A stretch of 44,579 bases of DNA. Source: RUG11462 sp045649405 (GTDB lineage Bacteria; Bacillota; Clostridia; Oscillospirales; Acutalibacteraceae). A model generated the notes under the pieces. The model searched no databases and was not told the DNA's origin. It was given only the letters and a program-made list of their open reading frames with translations. Location of the stretch: NCBI GenBank assembly GCA_045649405.1, contig JAZRPW010000039.1:1-44579 (forward strand), read 5' to 3'. Of the stretch, positions 34,391 to 42,942 are shown piece by piece; the stretch's first letter is position 1; each line of letters starts with the position of its first letter. Position numbers and translations under genes: made by a program.

Positions 34391-36418
34391 TTATAAAACG
34401 CCTTTGAAATAAAGCCCTCTTGTGTATTCTCTGTTGTAACTGCCTTGGTTTTTGTAAATGTTATATATTTTATTTACTTCATCAACTGTTTCGTCGGTAA
34501 ATGATAAAAGTATAAAATCATTTTTATTCAAAAACTTTTGCTTATCACCTAAAAACACAGGGCGGCTATTAATCATTTGTGTAACACCATCTTCACAATA
34601 GATTTTAAAATCAATGTGTTTTCTGTCTGTTATGGTGTTATTACAATTTTCACAACCATTATTTGATTTTATAGGGCAGTTTTTAAAAATCATTAAAGGT
34701 AGTTTGCCATATGCTAAAATGCCAGTTGGTTTATCTGTTTTAATGTTGTAAATTTGTTCTTCGGAAAGCTCAACTGAAAGTGTGCAGTAATCTGAATTAA
34801 CTACATTTGCAGAAACAGAATTGAATACGTTAATTGAAGGAGCAGAGGTTACAATAAACCCTTGCTTTTTTAATTTGTCAATTGATGCAATATTTTGTGC
34901 TAAAATATGTTCAACACCGATTTCTTTAAATGCATCTAGTTTTTTATCATTAAGTTTGTTGTAAAACACTGGTGTTTTAATACCGATTTCGTAGCCGTTT
35001 TCAATTAAATTTTTAACTTTGTTAACATCACTTGAAAGTGGAACGAATACAACATCGCCGATTGGTTCTACTGGTAGTTGGTTAATATCGTGAACGCTAA
35101 TAAAACATTCTGTAAAACACTCTGCTTTTTCAAAATCCTCTGTGCTTTTTTCATAGTAAAAGTTAATTGGCTCAGTTTTGCTTCTAAGTTCAGTTAATTT
35201 TACTAGAGCATCATCTTTTAATGCTGATAAAAGTTTGTTGTTTACAAACAAACCATCATCTAATTCAATTTCAATTTTTTCAACAAAATATGGCGTTGAG
35301 CCGGTTCTTGTAAGTTTGTCTTTTACATCTTGTTTTGCAGTTGGTTTGTTTAATGCTGATTCCGGAATTTCGCCAAAAACTTTTACCTTGCTTTTGCCAT
35401 CAAAAACTTCTAAAGATGAGTGCTTGTTAGCTTTGAATTTTGCTAAAAATTCAACTTTAACGCTTTGTTTTTCTCGTCTGTAAAGTTCGTGAATTGAATT
35501 TTTAATTTGTTTTGATTTTTCAATGTCTTGTTCACTTCTTACACCAAACATATTTTTATCAATGTTAGATTTGAAGTATCCATCAGTAAATCCATTTCTT
35601 GAAAAAACGGTTTGCAAAGTGTGTAAACTTTCATATTTATTATCAAGGTTGTTTTTGAAACAATAAGCTGAATATGTAGCAGCAGCAACGTATTCCTCTG
35701 ATTTCATTCTTCCCTCTATTTTGAGTGATGAAATACCAAGCTTTTTAAGCTCATCAAAATAGTCAAAAAGATTCATATCTTTTAAACTCAGGTCATAACC
35801 ATTACCGTTTTTTACTTTAAAAGGAAGTCTGCAAGGTTGAGCGCAAAGACCACGGTTGCCACTTCTTGAACCTAAAACCGAACTTAACAAACATTGACCA
35901 GAAACGCACATACAATGAGCGCCGGAAACAAAAATTTCAAGTTCAATATTATTTTCGTTTGCAAAGCAAGAAAGTTCTTTTAAATCTTCAAATGAGTTTT
36001 CTCTTGCAAGAACTGCTCGTTTGAACCCCATTTTTGAAAGCATTTTTAGACCATCAATGTTATGAATAGTCATTTGAGTTGATGCGTGTAAAGGCATATT
36101 AGGAGCTGATTTTCTAATGATGCTCGCAAGACCTAAGTCATTTATAATAATTGCATCAATTCCAGCTTCGCAAGCACGTTTTACAATGTCAATTGCCTCT
36201 GCTAGTTCATTATCATTAATGAGCGTGTTTAGTGCAAGATATGCTTTAACACCTCTTACGTGGCAATACTTCGAAATTTCAATTAAATCAAATTTTGAAA
36301 AATTTTCTGCATTTCTGCGCGCATTAAATTCGCCGACACCAAAATAAATTGCGTCAGCACCACTTCTTACGGCAGATATTAAAGATGATTTGTTTCCAAC
36401 TGGTGATAGAATTTCCAT
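34391..36418 (-). CDS. U32-family protein, RlhA-like (23S rRNA hydroxylation type)
   Basis: 675 residues from ATG 36418 (AAAGGA upstream; earlier in-frame ATGs lack it). The start MEILSPVGNKSSLISAVRSGADAIYFG opens a TIM-barrel-like U32 domain. The U32 signature with E-x-F-x-x-GAHCMCVSGQC is followed by GNRGLCAQPCRLPF, which supplies cysteines for an Fe-S cluster. A DUF3656-type middle domain and a C-terminal segment with CPIKSNNGCENC follow. Size and layout match RlhA, which hydroxylates a 23S rRNA cytidine in E. coli. The collagenase label of this family is historical. Confidence 0.87.
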   Translation of the reverse strand: MEILSPVGNKSSLISAVRSGADAIYFGVGEFNARRNAENFSKFDLIEISKYCHVRGVKAYLALNTLINDNELAEAIDIVKRACEAGIDAIIINDLGLASIIRKSAPNMPLHASTQMTIHNIDGLKMLSKMGFKRAVLARENSFEDLKELSCFANENNIELEIFVSGAHCMCVSGQCLLSSVLGSRSGNRGLCAQPCRLPFKVKNGNGYDLSLKDMNLFDYFDELKKLGISSLKIEGRMKSEEYVAAATYSAYCFKNNLDNKYESLHTLQTVFSRNGFTDGYFKSNIDKNMFGVRSEQDIEKSKQIKNSIHELYRREKQSVKVEFLAKFKANKHSSLEVFDGKSKVKVFGEIPESALNKPTAKQDVKDKLTRTGSTPYFVEKIEIELDDGLFVNNKLLSALKDDALVKLTELRSKTEPINFYYEKSTEDFEKAECFTECFISVHDINQLPVEPIGDVVFVPLSSDVNKVKNLIENGYEIGIKTPVFYNKLNDKKLDAFKEIGVEHILAQNIASIDKLKKQGFIVTSAPSINVFNSVSANVVNSDYCTLSVELSEEQIYNIKTDKPTGILAYGKLPLMIFKNCPIKSNNGCENCNNTITDRKHIDFKIYCEDGVTQMINSRPVFLGDKQKFLNKNDFILLSFTDETVDEVNKIYNIYKNQGSYNREYTRGLYFKGVL

Positions 36419-36548
36419 TTTGTTATCCTTTTCAAAATTTATTAAACTCATTATACAACAATTTTTATAAAAATTAAACACTAAATTGAATAATTTAAAG
36501 CTTTTTTGCAAATAATTTTATTGACAAAAATATTTAAGGAGAATTTTT

Positions 36549-36932
36549 ATGAGAAAATTTATTTCGTTTTTAATTTGTTTTGTTGTTCTTTTGACAGTTG
36601 CCTCTTGTGGTGCTATGGATTACATCGGTATTGATAAAGCAAAGCAGACAGTTGTTGATGACATCGGTGCTGCAATTGATGATGTTAAATTTGCTTTTAA
36701 TGATTTGATTACTGACGAAAACGGTGACTATTACAGATTGAAATTTAGTAAAAATGGTGTTGATTATGTTTATGAAGTTGATGCTATGACAGGCGAGATT
36801 TTGAATAAAACTTCTGAATCAAACACAACAGAAACTATGACATCAACAGGTGATAATATTATTGATGATAACGGTAACACAACAAGTTATTCGACCGACA
36901 ACACTTCTTCGATTTCAACAACTTCAATCTAA
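36549..36932 (+). CDS. Small lipoprotein with PepSY-like domain
   Basis: 127 residues. A signal sequence ends in a lipobox, TVASCG, with the lipidated Cys at 20. Residues about 25-95 form a PepSY-like fold (IGIDKAKQTVVDDIGA ... YYRLKFSKNG ... YEVDAMTGEIL). The C-terminal 30 residues are a Ser/Thr/Asn-rich tail. PepSY modules often inhibit or chaperone extracellular peptidases; a partner is not visible here. AAGGAG precedes ATG and a hairpin terminator follows. Confidence 0.83.
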   Translation: MRKFISFLICFVVLLTVASCGAMDYIGIDKAKQTVVDDIGAAIDDVKFAFNDLITDENGDYYRLKFSKNGVDYVYEVDAMTGEILNKTSESNTTETMTSTGDNIIDDNGNTTSYSTDNTSSISTTSI

Positions 36933-36936
36933 TTAG

Positions 36937-36968
36937 AGAAAACAGTCCAATTTTTTGGGCTGTTTTCT
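36937..36968 (+). terminator. Terminator after the PepSY lipoprotein gene
   Basis: AGAAAACAGTCC/GGGCTGTTTTCT stem with one G-U pair and an AATTTTTT loop; the T tail is short because the next promoter begins at its edge. Confidence 0.7.
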
Positions 36969-36996
36969 TGACATTGAAAGAAAAAAAGAGTAAAAT
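36968..36996 (+). promoter_or_regulatory. Promoter of murT-gatD
   Basis: A perfect TTGACA (36968-36973), 17 bases, then TAAAAT (36991-36996), about 30 bases before the murT start. Confidence 0.75.
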
Positions 36997-37026
36997 GAAT
37001 TCATTAAAAAATTAGGAGAGAATTTT

Positions 37027-38406
37027 GTGTTGAATTTTTTATCTTGTTTAGTTGCAAGAATTGTATTTTTGATTTTGAAAATCACAAAAAGAGCAGGTAC
37101 AACATTGCCTGGTAAAATTGCCTTGAAAATAAAGCCTGATATTTTAAAACAAGTTTCAAAAGGTGTTAAAATTGTTTTAGTTACGGGTACAAACGGCAAA
37201 ACAACCACCTGTAGAATATTGGAACAAATGCTTATTGACAGCAAGAAAACTTACTTTTCAAACAAAGCAGGTGCTAACTTAATTACAGGTATCACAACTT
37301 CATTTATTTTGAATAGTAACATTTTTGGCAAATGCAAAAAAGAGTTTGCTGTTATTGAATGTGATGAGAATGCATTTAAAAATGTTAGTCTTAACATTAA
37401 ACCTGAAGTTGTTTTAGTTACAAATGTTTTTCGTGACCAGCTTGATAGATTTGGTGAAGTTTCTCAAACACTTAATGCAATTAAAACCTCTATTTCTCAT
37501 TTGCCAGAGTCTACAATTTGTTTGTGCACTGACTGTTCGCTTACATATTCTATTTCTAAAGAATATGCTGACAACAAAATTTTAACTTATGGCGTTAATT
37601 TGCCATTTGATAACAAGTCTTCTGAAACTGACGTTTCTGATGCTGAATATTGCATTTTCTGTAAAACCAAGTATGATTATGATTATCGCACTTTCGGCCA
37701 TTTAGGCGGCTTTAAATGCCCAAATTGTGGCTATAAACGTGAAGCTCCTGATGTTGCAGTTGAAGAGATTATTGAACTTAAAGCTGATTATTCTGTGGTT
37801 TCAATGAATATTTTAGGTGAGACCTTAGAAGCTCGTGTTAATGTACCTGGCACTTATAACATTTACAATGCTGCCGGTGCTGCGCTTGCGCTTACACAGC
37901 TTGGATTTGGTGCTAAAGAAATTGTTAAATCGATTGCTTCTTTTAACTCTGCTTTTGGTAGAATGGAAAAATTCACTCATAATGATAAAAATATCAATAT
38001 GATTTTGATTAAAAACCCAGCTGGTTTTACTCAAGTTACTGCACATTTATCTAGAATTGACACTCCGTTTTCAGCGATTTTCTGTTTGAATGATAATATT
38101 TCAGATGGTACAGATATTAGCTGGATTTGGGATGTTCATTTTCACGATTTATTCAATTGTGAAAACTTGAAAAATGTTTATATGTGTGGCAGAAGAGCAT
38201 ATGATTTAGCGATTTTATTTAAATATAATGGCTTCCCAGAAGAAAGAATTAATATTATTGAAAATGAAGATTATGACAAAGAAATTGAAATTATTTTAGA
38301 AGAAACAAAAGTGCGTGATGTATTTATCATTCCTTCTTATTCTTCTATGATGAAACAACGTTCAAAAATCGCAGAAACTTTTGGTGGAAAGGAGTTTTGG
38401 GAATAA
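37027..38406 (+). CDS. murT: Lipid II isoglutaminyl synthase, MurT subunit
   Basis: 459 residues, GTG start with GGAG seven bases upstream. Mur-ligase P-loop GTNGKTTT is at residues 54-61. A zinc ribbon inserted in the middle domain has Cys209, Cys212, Cys231 and Cys234, a feature of MurT, and the C-terminal DUF1727 domain (about 300-459) follows. With GatD it amidates the alpha-carboxyl of D-Glu in lipid II, needed for peptidoglycan cross-linking. Its stop overlaps the gatD start. Confidence 0.95.
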   Translation: MLNFLSCLVARIVFLILKITKRAGTTLPGKIALKIKPDILKQVSKGVKIVLVTGTNGKTTTCRILEQMLIDSKKTYFSNKAGANLITGITTSFILNSNIFGKCKKEFAVIECDENAFKNVSLNIKPEVVLVTNVFRDQLDRFGEVSQTLNAIKTSISHLPESTICLCTDCSLTYSISKEYADNKILTYGVNLPFDNKSSETDVSDAEYCIFCKTKYDYDYRTFGHLGGFKCPNCGYKREAPDVAVEEIIELKADYSVVSMNILGETLEARVNVPGTYNIYNAAGAALALTQLGFGAKEIVKSIASFNSAFGRMEKFTHNDKNINMILIKNPAGFTQVTAHLSRIDTPFSAIFCLNDNISDGTDISWIWDVHFHDLFNCENLKNVYMCGRRAYDLAILFKYNGFPEERINIIENEDYDKEIEIILEETKVRDVFIIPSYSSMMKQRSKIAETFGGKEFWE

Positions 38407-39128
38407 TGAATTTGAATATTTATCACATTTATCCAGACTTGCTTAACCTTTATGGCGACCGTGGTAACATTGTTTGTTTAAAACATAGACTCGAAAAACG
38501 TGGCATTGAAGTTAATGTAAAAGAAGTTCGTTTGGGCGAAAAAATCAACCCAGATGATATGGATATTGCTTTAATCGGTGGCGGTCAAAATTTTGAATTT
38601 CAAATGCTTCTTGATGATATAAAAGGCGACAAAGAGAAGGCAATTAAAACCGCAATTGAAAATGATGTTGTCTTTTTGGCAGTTTGTGGTGGTTATCAAT
38701 TACTTGGTAATTATCTTAAAACTCAAGACGGCTCGCAAATTGACTTTGTTGGCGCACTTGATTTTTATTCTGTTGATACAAAACAAAGAATGACAGGCAA
38801 TTATGCTTTCGAAACTGATGACGGATTGAAAATCGTTGGCTTTGAAAACCATGCTGGTAAAACTTATCTTGGCGAAGGTGTCAAACCACTTGGCAAGGTT
38901 TTAAAAGGCTTTGGTAACAACGGGGAAGACGGCACAGAAGGTGCAATTTATAAAAACACTTTCTGCACATATTCTCACGGACCTGTTTTGCCAAAAAATC
39001 CACAGTTTGCTGACCTTTTAATCAAAAAAGCGCTTTTTAGAAAATATGGCGAAGTAGAACTTTCACCACTTAATGATGGATTCGAGCAAAAAGCACATGA
39101 ATTTGTAATGAATTCGTATATTAACTAA
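38406..39128 (+). CDS. gatD: Lipid II isoglutaminyl synthase, GatD glutaminase subunit
   Basis: 240 residues. ATG 38406 overlaps the murT stop (TAATG) and AAAGGAG sits 11 bases upstream, inside murT. Class-I glutamine amidotransferase fold: nucleophile Cys94 in LAVCGGYQLLG and the catalytic His in YSHGPVLPKNP near residue 190. It supplies ammonia from glutamine to MurT. A terminator follows. Confidence 0.95.
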   Translation: MNLNIYHIYPDLLNLYGDRGNIVCLKHRLEKRGIEVNVKEVRLGEKINPDDMDIALIGGGQNFEFQMLLDDIKGDKEKAIKTAIENDVVFLAVCGGYQLLGNYLKTQDGSQIDFVGALDFYSVDTKQRMTGNYAFETDDGLKIVGFENHAGKTYLGEGVKPLGKVLKGFGNNGEDGTEGAIYKNTFCTYSHGPVLPKNPQFADLLIKKALFRKYGEVELSPLNDGFEQKAHEFVMNSYIN

Positions 39129-39131
39129 ACT

Positions 39132-39158
39132 AAACCGCACTTTTGTGCGGTTTTTTTA
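39132..39158 (+). terminator. Terminator of murT-gatD
   Basis: AAACCGCAC/GTGCGGTTT stem with a TTTT loop and a long T run. Confidence 0.93.
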
Positions 39159-39232
39159 ATTGTTTACTCATTATTCACAAATTCCAATTCTTTTGTGTTA
39201 TAATAGATTTATCACTTGAGAGGATTTAGTTT

Positions 39233-39652
39233 ATGTTTCGTGAAAAATTAATGCAAATTATGTATAACAAATATGGCAACGATAAACTTAATGTGTCTTT
39301 AATCGGCATTTCTTTTTTCTTGGCAATTTTGAATTTGTTTATCGGCACAAGAGTTATATATTTTATTCAAACTTTGTGTTTGGTTTTGTTTTTTGTTAGA
39401 TTCTTTTCTTCTAATCATCAAGCAAGAATGAAAGAAAATGAAAAATTTTCAGAGTTGTTAGAGAAATTAAAACTCAACAAATCACATCGAAATAACCCAT
39501 ATAAAAATGACTTTTACACAACAGAAACTGAAGTTGCTTATAAATACTTTAAATGCAAAAGTTGTGGCGCAAAACTTCGTGTGCCAAAACACAAAGGTAA
39601 AATTACAATTACTTGTCCAAAATGCAGAACAAGTTTTAAAGGTAAATCATAA
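39233..39652 (+). CDS. Membrane protein with C-terminal zinc ribbon
   Basis: 139 residues. Two hydrophobic segments (about 23-41 and 43-60), a charged linker (MKENEKFSELLEKLK), and a zinc ribbon with Cys108, Cys111, Cys128 and Cys131 (CKSC/CPKC), resembling the small zinc-ribbon tail seen in many Firmicutes membrane proteins of unknown role. A TATAAT at 39199-39204 lies about 30 bases upstream; GAGAGG precedes ATG. It is a single-gene unit. Confidence 0.72.
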   Translation: MFREKLMQIMYNKYGNDKLNVSLIGISFFLAILNLFIGTRVIYFIQTLCLVLFFVRFFSSNHQARMKENEKFSELLEKLKLNKSHRNNPYKNDFYTTETEVAYKYFKCKSCGAKLRVPKHKGKITITCPKCRTSFKGKS

Positions 39653-39660
39653 TATTTTTG

Positions 39661-39693
39661 AAAACGAATTAATTTAGGTTAATTCGTTTTTTT
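39661..39693 (+). terminator. Rho-independent terminator
   Basis: AAAACGAATTAA/TTAATTCGTTTT with loop TTTAGG and a T tail, nine bases after the zinc-ribbon gene. Confidence 0.9.
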
Positions 39694-39694
39694 A

Positions 39695-39723
39695 TTGACT
39701 TTAAAAAGTTATTATTGTATAAT
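39695..39723 (+). promoter_or_regulatory. Promoter of the metal-exporter operon
   Basis: TTGACT (39695-39700), 17 bases, TATAAT (39718-39723), about 33 bases before the start codon and immediately after the previous terminator. Confidence 0.78.
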
Positions 39724-39755
39724 TTAATTTGGTTTAAAACAAAGGAGAAAGTTTA

Positions 39756-40625
39756 ATGTTTGAAATTATAATGCATACTTTAAAACACACAGTTATTGAC
39801 ACTTTAAAACTATTACCGTTTTTGTTTTTGGTGTTTTTGTTTTTAGAGTATATTGAGCATAAAATGTCTGAAAAAAATCACGAATTAATACATAAAGCAG
39901 GGCACTTTGGCCCGTTAATTGGTGGTGTGTTGGGTGCAGTTCCACAATGTGGTTTTTCTGCAATGGCTTCTAATCTTTATGCCACACGAGTTATCACTCT
40001 TGGTACACTTGTTTCGATTTTTCTTTCAACTTCTGATGAAATGTTTGTTATTATGCTTGCATCTGCAAATGAAGCAAAGGTTGTTGCAAAGGGTTTAATT
40101 ATTATTTTAATCAAGATTATAATTGGTCTTGCTGTCGGTTTTGTTATAGATTTTATTTTGAAAAAGAAGAATATAACAGAACACGAGAAAATTCACGATT
40201 TTTGTGAGCAAGAACATTGCAAATGTGACCACGGTGTTTTGCGTTCAGCAATTCATCACACATTAAGGGTTGTTTTCTTTATCTTTATTGTGTCGTTTGT
40301 TCTTAATTTTGCAATTGAATATTTTGGAGAAGAAATGCTTGCAAAACTTCTTTTGAAAAACAGCGTTTTTGCGCCGGTTTTAGCAGGCGTAGTTGGTCTT
40401 ATTCCTAACTGTGCTTCAAGCGTTATTATTACTGAAATGTATCTTTCTAATGCAATTAGTTTTGGTTCATGTCTTTCTGGCCTTTTGGTTGGAAGCGGTG
40501 TTGGCATGTTGATTTTGTTTAAGGTTAATAGACCGATGAAAAAGAACGTTCAAATTTTAATTTTAGTTTTTGTAATTGGTGTACTTTTCGGCGTGGTTGC
40601 CGATTTAATAGGAATTAATTTGTAA
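39756..40625 (+). CDS. Putative 10-TM heavy-metal/manganese exporter (ArsP_2-like)
   Basis: 289 residues, polytopic. Two internal repeats carry matching motifs: GAVPQCGFSAMASNLYATRVITLG (about 58-81) and GLIPNCASSVIITEMYLSNAISFG (about 215-238), the twofold pattern of the putative 10TM metal exporter family (PF11449 as I recall it). A cytoplasmic His/Cys-rich loop (HEKIHDFCEQEHCKCDH, near 147-163) could bind metal. AAAGGAG precedes ATG. It is the first gene of an operon with a LUD protein and a flavoprotein. The ion exported is not certain. Confidence 0.78.
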   Translation: MFEIIMHTLKHTVIDTLKLLPFLFLVFLFLEYIEHKMSEKNHELIHKAGHFGPLIGGVLGAVPQCGFSAMASNLYATRVITLGTLVSIFLSTSDEMFVIMLASANEAKVVAKGLIIILIKIIIGLAVGFVIDFILKKKNITEHEKIHDFCEQEHCKCDHGVLRSAIHHTLRVVFFIFIVSFVLNFAIEYFGEEMLAKLLLKNSVFAPVLAGVVGLIPNCASSVIITEMYLSNAISFGSCLSGLLVGSGVGMLILFKVNRPMKKNVQILILVFVIGVLFGVVADLIGINL

Positions 40626-40638
40626 AGGAGTATAGATT

Positions 40639-41268
40639 ATGGGTTGTAAAGAAAGCAGAAACAGATTGTTAGCTAAAAAAGTAATGAAAAATATGGAAGC
40701 AAGACTTATGGAGCCATATTTTTGCCAAACAAAGGAAGAAGCTTGCGCAAAAGCTCTTGAGTTGATTAAAGAAGGCTCAACAGTTTCTTGGGGTGGTACA
40801 ATGACCATGAAAGAAATTGGTCTTTTAACCGCTTTAAAACAAGGGAATTATAATCTTTTAGATAGAAAAGATGCTAAAGAAGGTCAAGATGTTGAAAGAG
40901 AAACATTCTTTGCTGATTATTTTATTATGAGTGCAAATGCTATTTGTGATGACGGTCAGTTGATTAACATTGATGGCAATGGTAACAGATGCGCAGCGCT
41001 TATTTTTGGTCCTAAAAATGTAATCGTTATTGCAGGTATGAACAAGGTTGTGCAAGGTTATGAAAACGCTTTAAACAGAGCAAGAACCGTTGCGGCTCCA
41101 CTTAACATTCAACGTTTTCCTGATAAAGTTACTGGTTGCTCACAAACAGGTGGATGTACCGATTGTAAAAGCCCTGATTGTATTTGTTGTAATATTGTTA
41201 CTACAAGAATGTCTCGTCCTGCAGGCAAAATTAAAGTTATTCTTGTAAATGAAGATTTAGGTTTTTAA
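40639..41268 (+). CDS. LUD-domain (LutC/YkgG-like) protein
   Basis: 209 residues. LUD-type features: a short helical start, then VSWGGTMTMKEIGL and the central DYFIMSANAICDDGQLINIDGNGNR. The last 45 residues hold a cysteine cluster (CSQTGGCTDCKSPDCICCN) that is typical of stand-alone clostridial LUD proteins. LutC relatives take part in lactate oxidation, but the lutA/lutB partners are absent, so the role is open. It starts 13 bases after the exporter and is followed by a flavoprotein gene after 24 bases. Confidence 0.87.
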   Translation: MGCKESRNRLLAKKVMKNMEARLMEPYFCQTKEEACAKALELIKEGSTVSWGGTMTMKEIGLLTALKQGNYNLLDRKDAKEGQDVERETFFADYFIMSANAICDDGQLINIDGNGNRCAALIFGPKNVIVIAGMNKVVQGYENALNRARTVAAPLNIQRFPDKVTGCSQTGGCTDCKSPDCICCNIVTTRMSRPAGKIKVILVNEDLGF

Positions 41269-41292
41269 TTTTTTTAAAAGGAATGAGTATTA

Positions 41293-42660
41293 ATGAAAAA
41301 ATATGATGAAATTATTATCGGTGGCGGTATTTGTGGTGTTATGGCCGCAAAGCGTTTGCTTGATAATGACCCAAACAGAAAAGTAGCAATTATTGAAAAG
41401 GGCAGAACATTGACAAAAAGAAAATGTCCTGCTTCTGACACACAAAGTTGTGTGCGTTGCGGTATTTGTAGCATTACTTCTGGTATGGCTGGTGCAGGTG
41501 CGTTTTCTGATGGTAAATTCAATCTTGGTACTGCTTATGGCGGTACTTTGGGTGAAGAATTAGGAGAGAAAATGGCAACTTATTACATTGATGAGGTTGA
41601 TAGAATCTTAAGCGAGCATGCGGAAGATTACCCTGAACTTTACCGTTCAAATAGTGATTTGAAACTCAAATGTGTTCAAAACAACCTTACACTTTTAGAT
41701 ATGAATGTTCGTCATTTGGGTACTGATAAAAACTTCAAAACGATGTTTAATCTCATTGAAACAATTGAGAAAATGGGTGTCGAAATTTATTCGGAAACAA
41801 CCTGTAAAAAGATTAAAGAAGATGAAGATTGTTATAGAATTACTTGTGATAATGATGAATATTTTGCAAAACACATTATCATTGCAACAGGCAGAACTGG
41901 TGCACCTTTCGTTGAAAAATTCTGTAAAGACTTTGGCGTAAAACTTCATTCAAACGCTGTTGACATTGGCGTTCGTGTTGAAATGAAAGATATTATTTGG
42001 CAAGAATTTTCATCGCAAATTTACGAGCCAAAAATTCTTTATAAAACCAAAACTTATGAAGATAAATGCAGAATGTTCTGTTTCAACCAAGGTGGTTATG
42101 TTTCTGCTGAAAATAATGATGGCGTTGTTACTGCGAATGGTCACTCTTACGCAGAACAAAGCAAAAAGAGTGATAACTGTAACTTTGCAATTCTTTCTTC
42201 AATTAAGTTTACAGAGCCATTTAATCAGCCAACAAAATACGCAACTAACATTGCAGAAGATATGAATATGATAGGCGCAGGAAATGTTGTTGTACAACGC
42301 TTTGGCGACCTTATTCGTGGCAGAAGAACAACTGACAGCCGTCTTGAGAAAAACACCGTTATTCCTACTTTAAAAGCAACTCCTGGCGACATTGGAATGG
42401 TAATGCCACATAGACATATGACAAACATTATTGAAACAATTTATGCGCTTGATAAAGTTGCTCCTGGTACTGCAAATGATGACACTTTGCTTTATGGCTG
42501 TGAAAATAAATATTATTCAATTAGACCACATTTCATTAACGATAAATTTGAAGTGGCTGATGGTATTTATATTTTAGGTGATGGCTCAGGCATTTGCCGT
42601 GGCCTTTCACAATCAGGTGCAATGGGACTTTATGCAGCTGACTGCATTTGTGGAAAATAA
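41293..42660 (+). CDS. COG2509-like FAD-dependent dehydrogenase
   Basis: 455 residues. N-terminal FAD motif IIIGGGICGVMAA (7-19), IIEKG at the end of the second strand, then a cysteine cluster Cys45, Cys53, Cys56, Cys59 leading into GMAGAGAFSDGKF, which is the signature of uncharacterised COG2509 dehydrogenases. The C-terminal GDGSGICRGLSQSGAMG closes the flavin site. AAAAGGA precedes ATG. It is third in the operon with the metal exporter and LUD protein; a terminator follows. The substrate is unknown. Confidence 0.87.
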   Translation: MKKYDEIIIGGGICGVMAAKRLLDNDPNRKVAIIEKGRTLTKRKCPASDTQSCVRCGICSITSGMAGAGAFSDGKFNLGTAYGGTLGEELGEKMATYYIDEVDRILSEHAEDYPELYRSNSDLKLKCVQNNLTLLDMNVRHLGTDKNFKTMFNLIETIEKMGVEIYSETTCKKIKEDEDCYRITCDNDEYFAKHIIIATGRTGAPFVEKFCKDFGVKLHSNAVDIGVRVEMKDIIWQEFSSQIYEPKILYKTKTYEDKCRMFCFNQGGYVSAENNDGVVTANGHSYAEQSKKSDNCNFAILSSIKFTEPFNQPTKYATNIAEDMNMIGAGNVVVQRFGDLIRGRRTTDSRLEKNTVIPTLKATPGDIGMVMPHRHMTNIIETIYALDKVAPGTANDDTLLYGCENKYYSIRPHFINDKFEVADGIYILGDGSGICRGLSQSGAMGLYAADCICGK

Positions 42661-42663
42661 AAC

Positions 42664-42694
42664 AAAAAGCTCTATCATTTTGATAGAGCTTTTT
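42664..42694. terminator. Bidirectional terminator
   Basis: AAAAAGCTCTATCA/TGATAGAGCTTTTT with a TTT loop between the flavoprotein gene and the convergent dinB operon. Confidence 0.93.
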
Positions 42695-42933
42695 TACTTT
42701 TCAACTTCTACAAACCATTTATCTTTTTCTAAAAACAAATAGGTTTGCTTGTTTGAAATTATACATGTGTATCTAATTCCAGCACCACCTGCTTTTAGCG
42801 AAACGGCGTTGCAGATGTTTGTTATTTTATCAATATTAAAAATCTTGCCATCTTCCCAAATGATTGAAATCGGAACAATGCTACCATCTTTGTGAAAAAT
42901 AGCATTAACGGCAACATATTCTTTTTTAAACAT
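42694..42933 (-). CDS. Conserved small protein in the dinB operon
   Basis: 79 residues. Beta-rich, with IVPISIIWEDGKIFNID in the first half, then AVSLKAGGAGIRYTC and a terminal YLFLEKDKWFVEVEK. I recall similar short proteins next to Y-family polymerase genes in Firmicutes, but no function is established that I know of. It begins nine bases after dinB with an AAGGAG site, so both share the SOS promoter. Confidence 0.75.
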   Translation of the reverse strand: MFKKEYVAVNAIFHKDGSIVPISIIWEDGKIFNIDKITNICNAVSLKAGGAGIRYTCIISNKQTYLFLEKDKWFVEVEK

Positions 42934-42942
42934 AATTACTCC

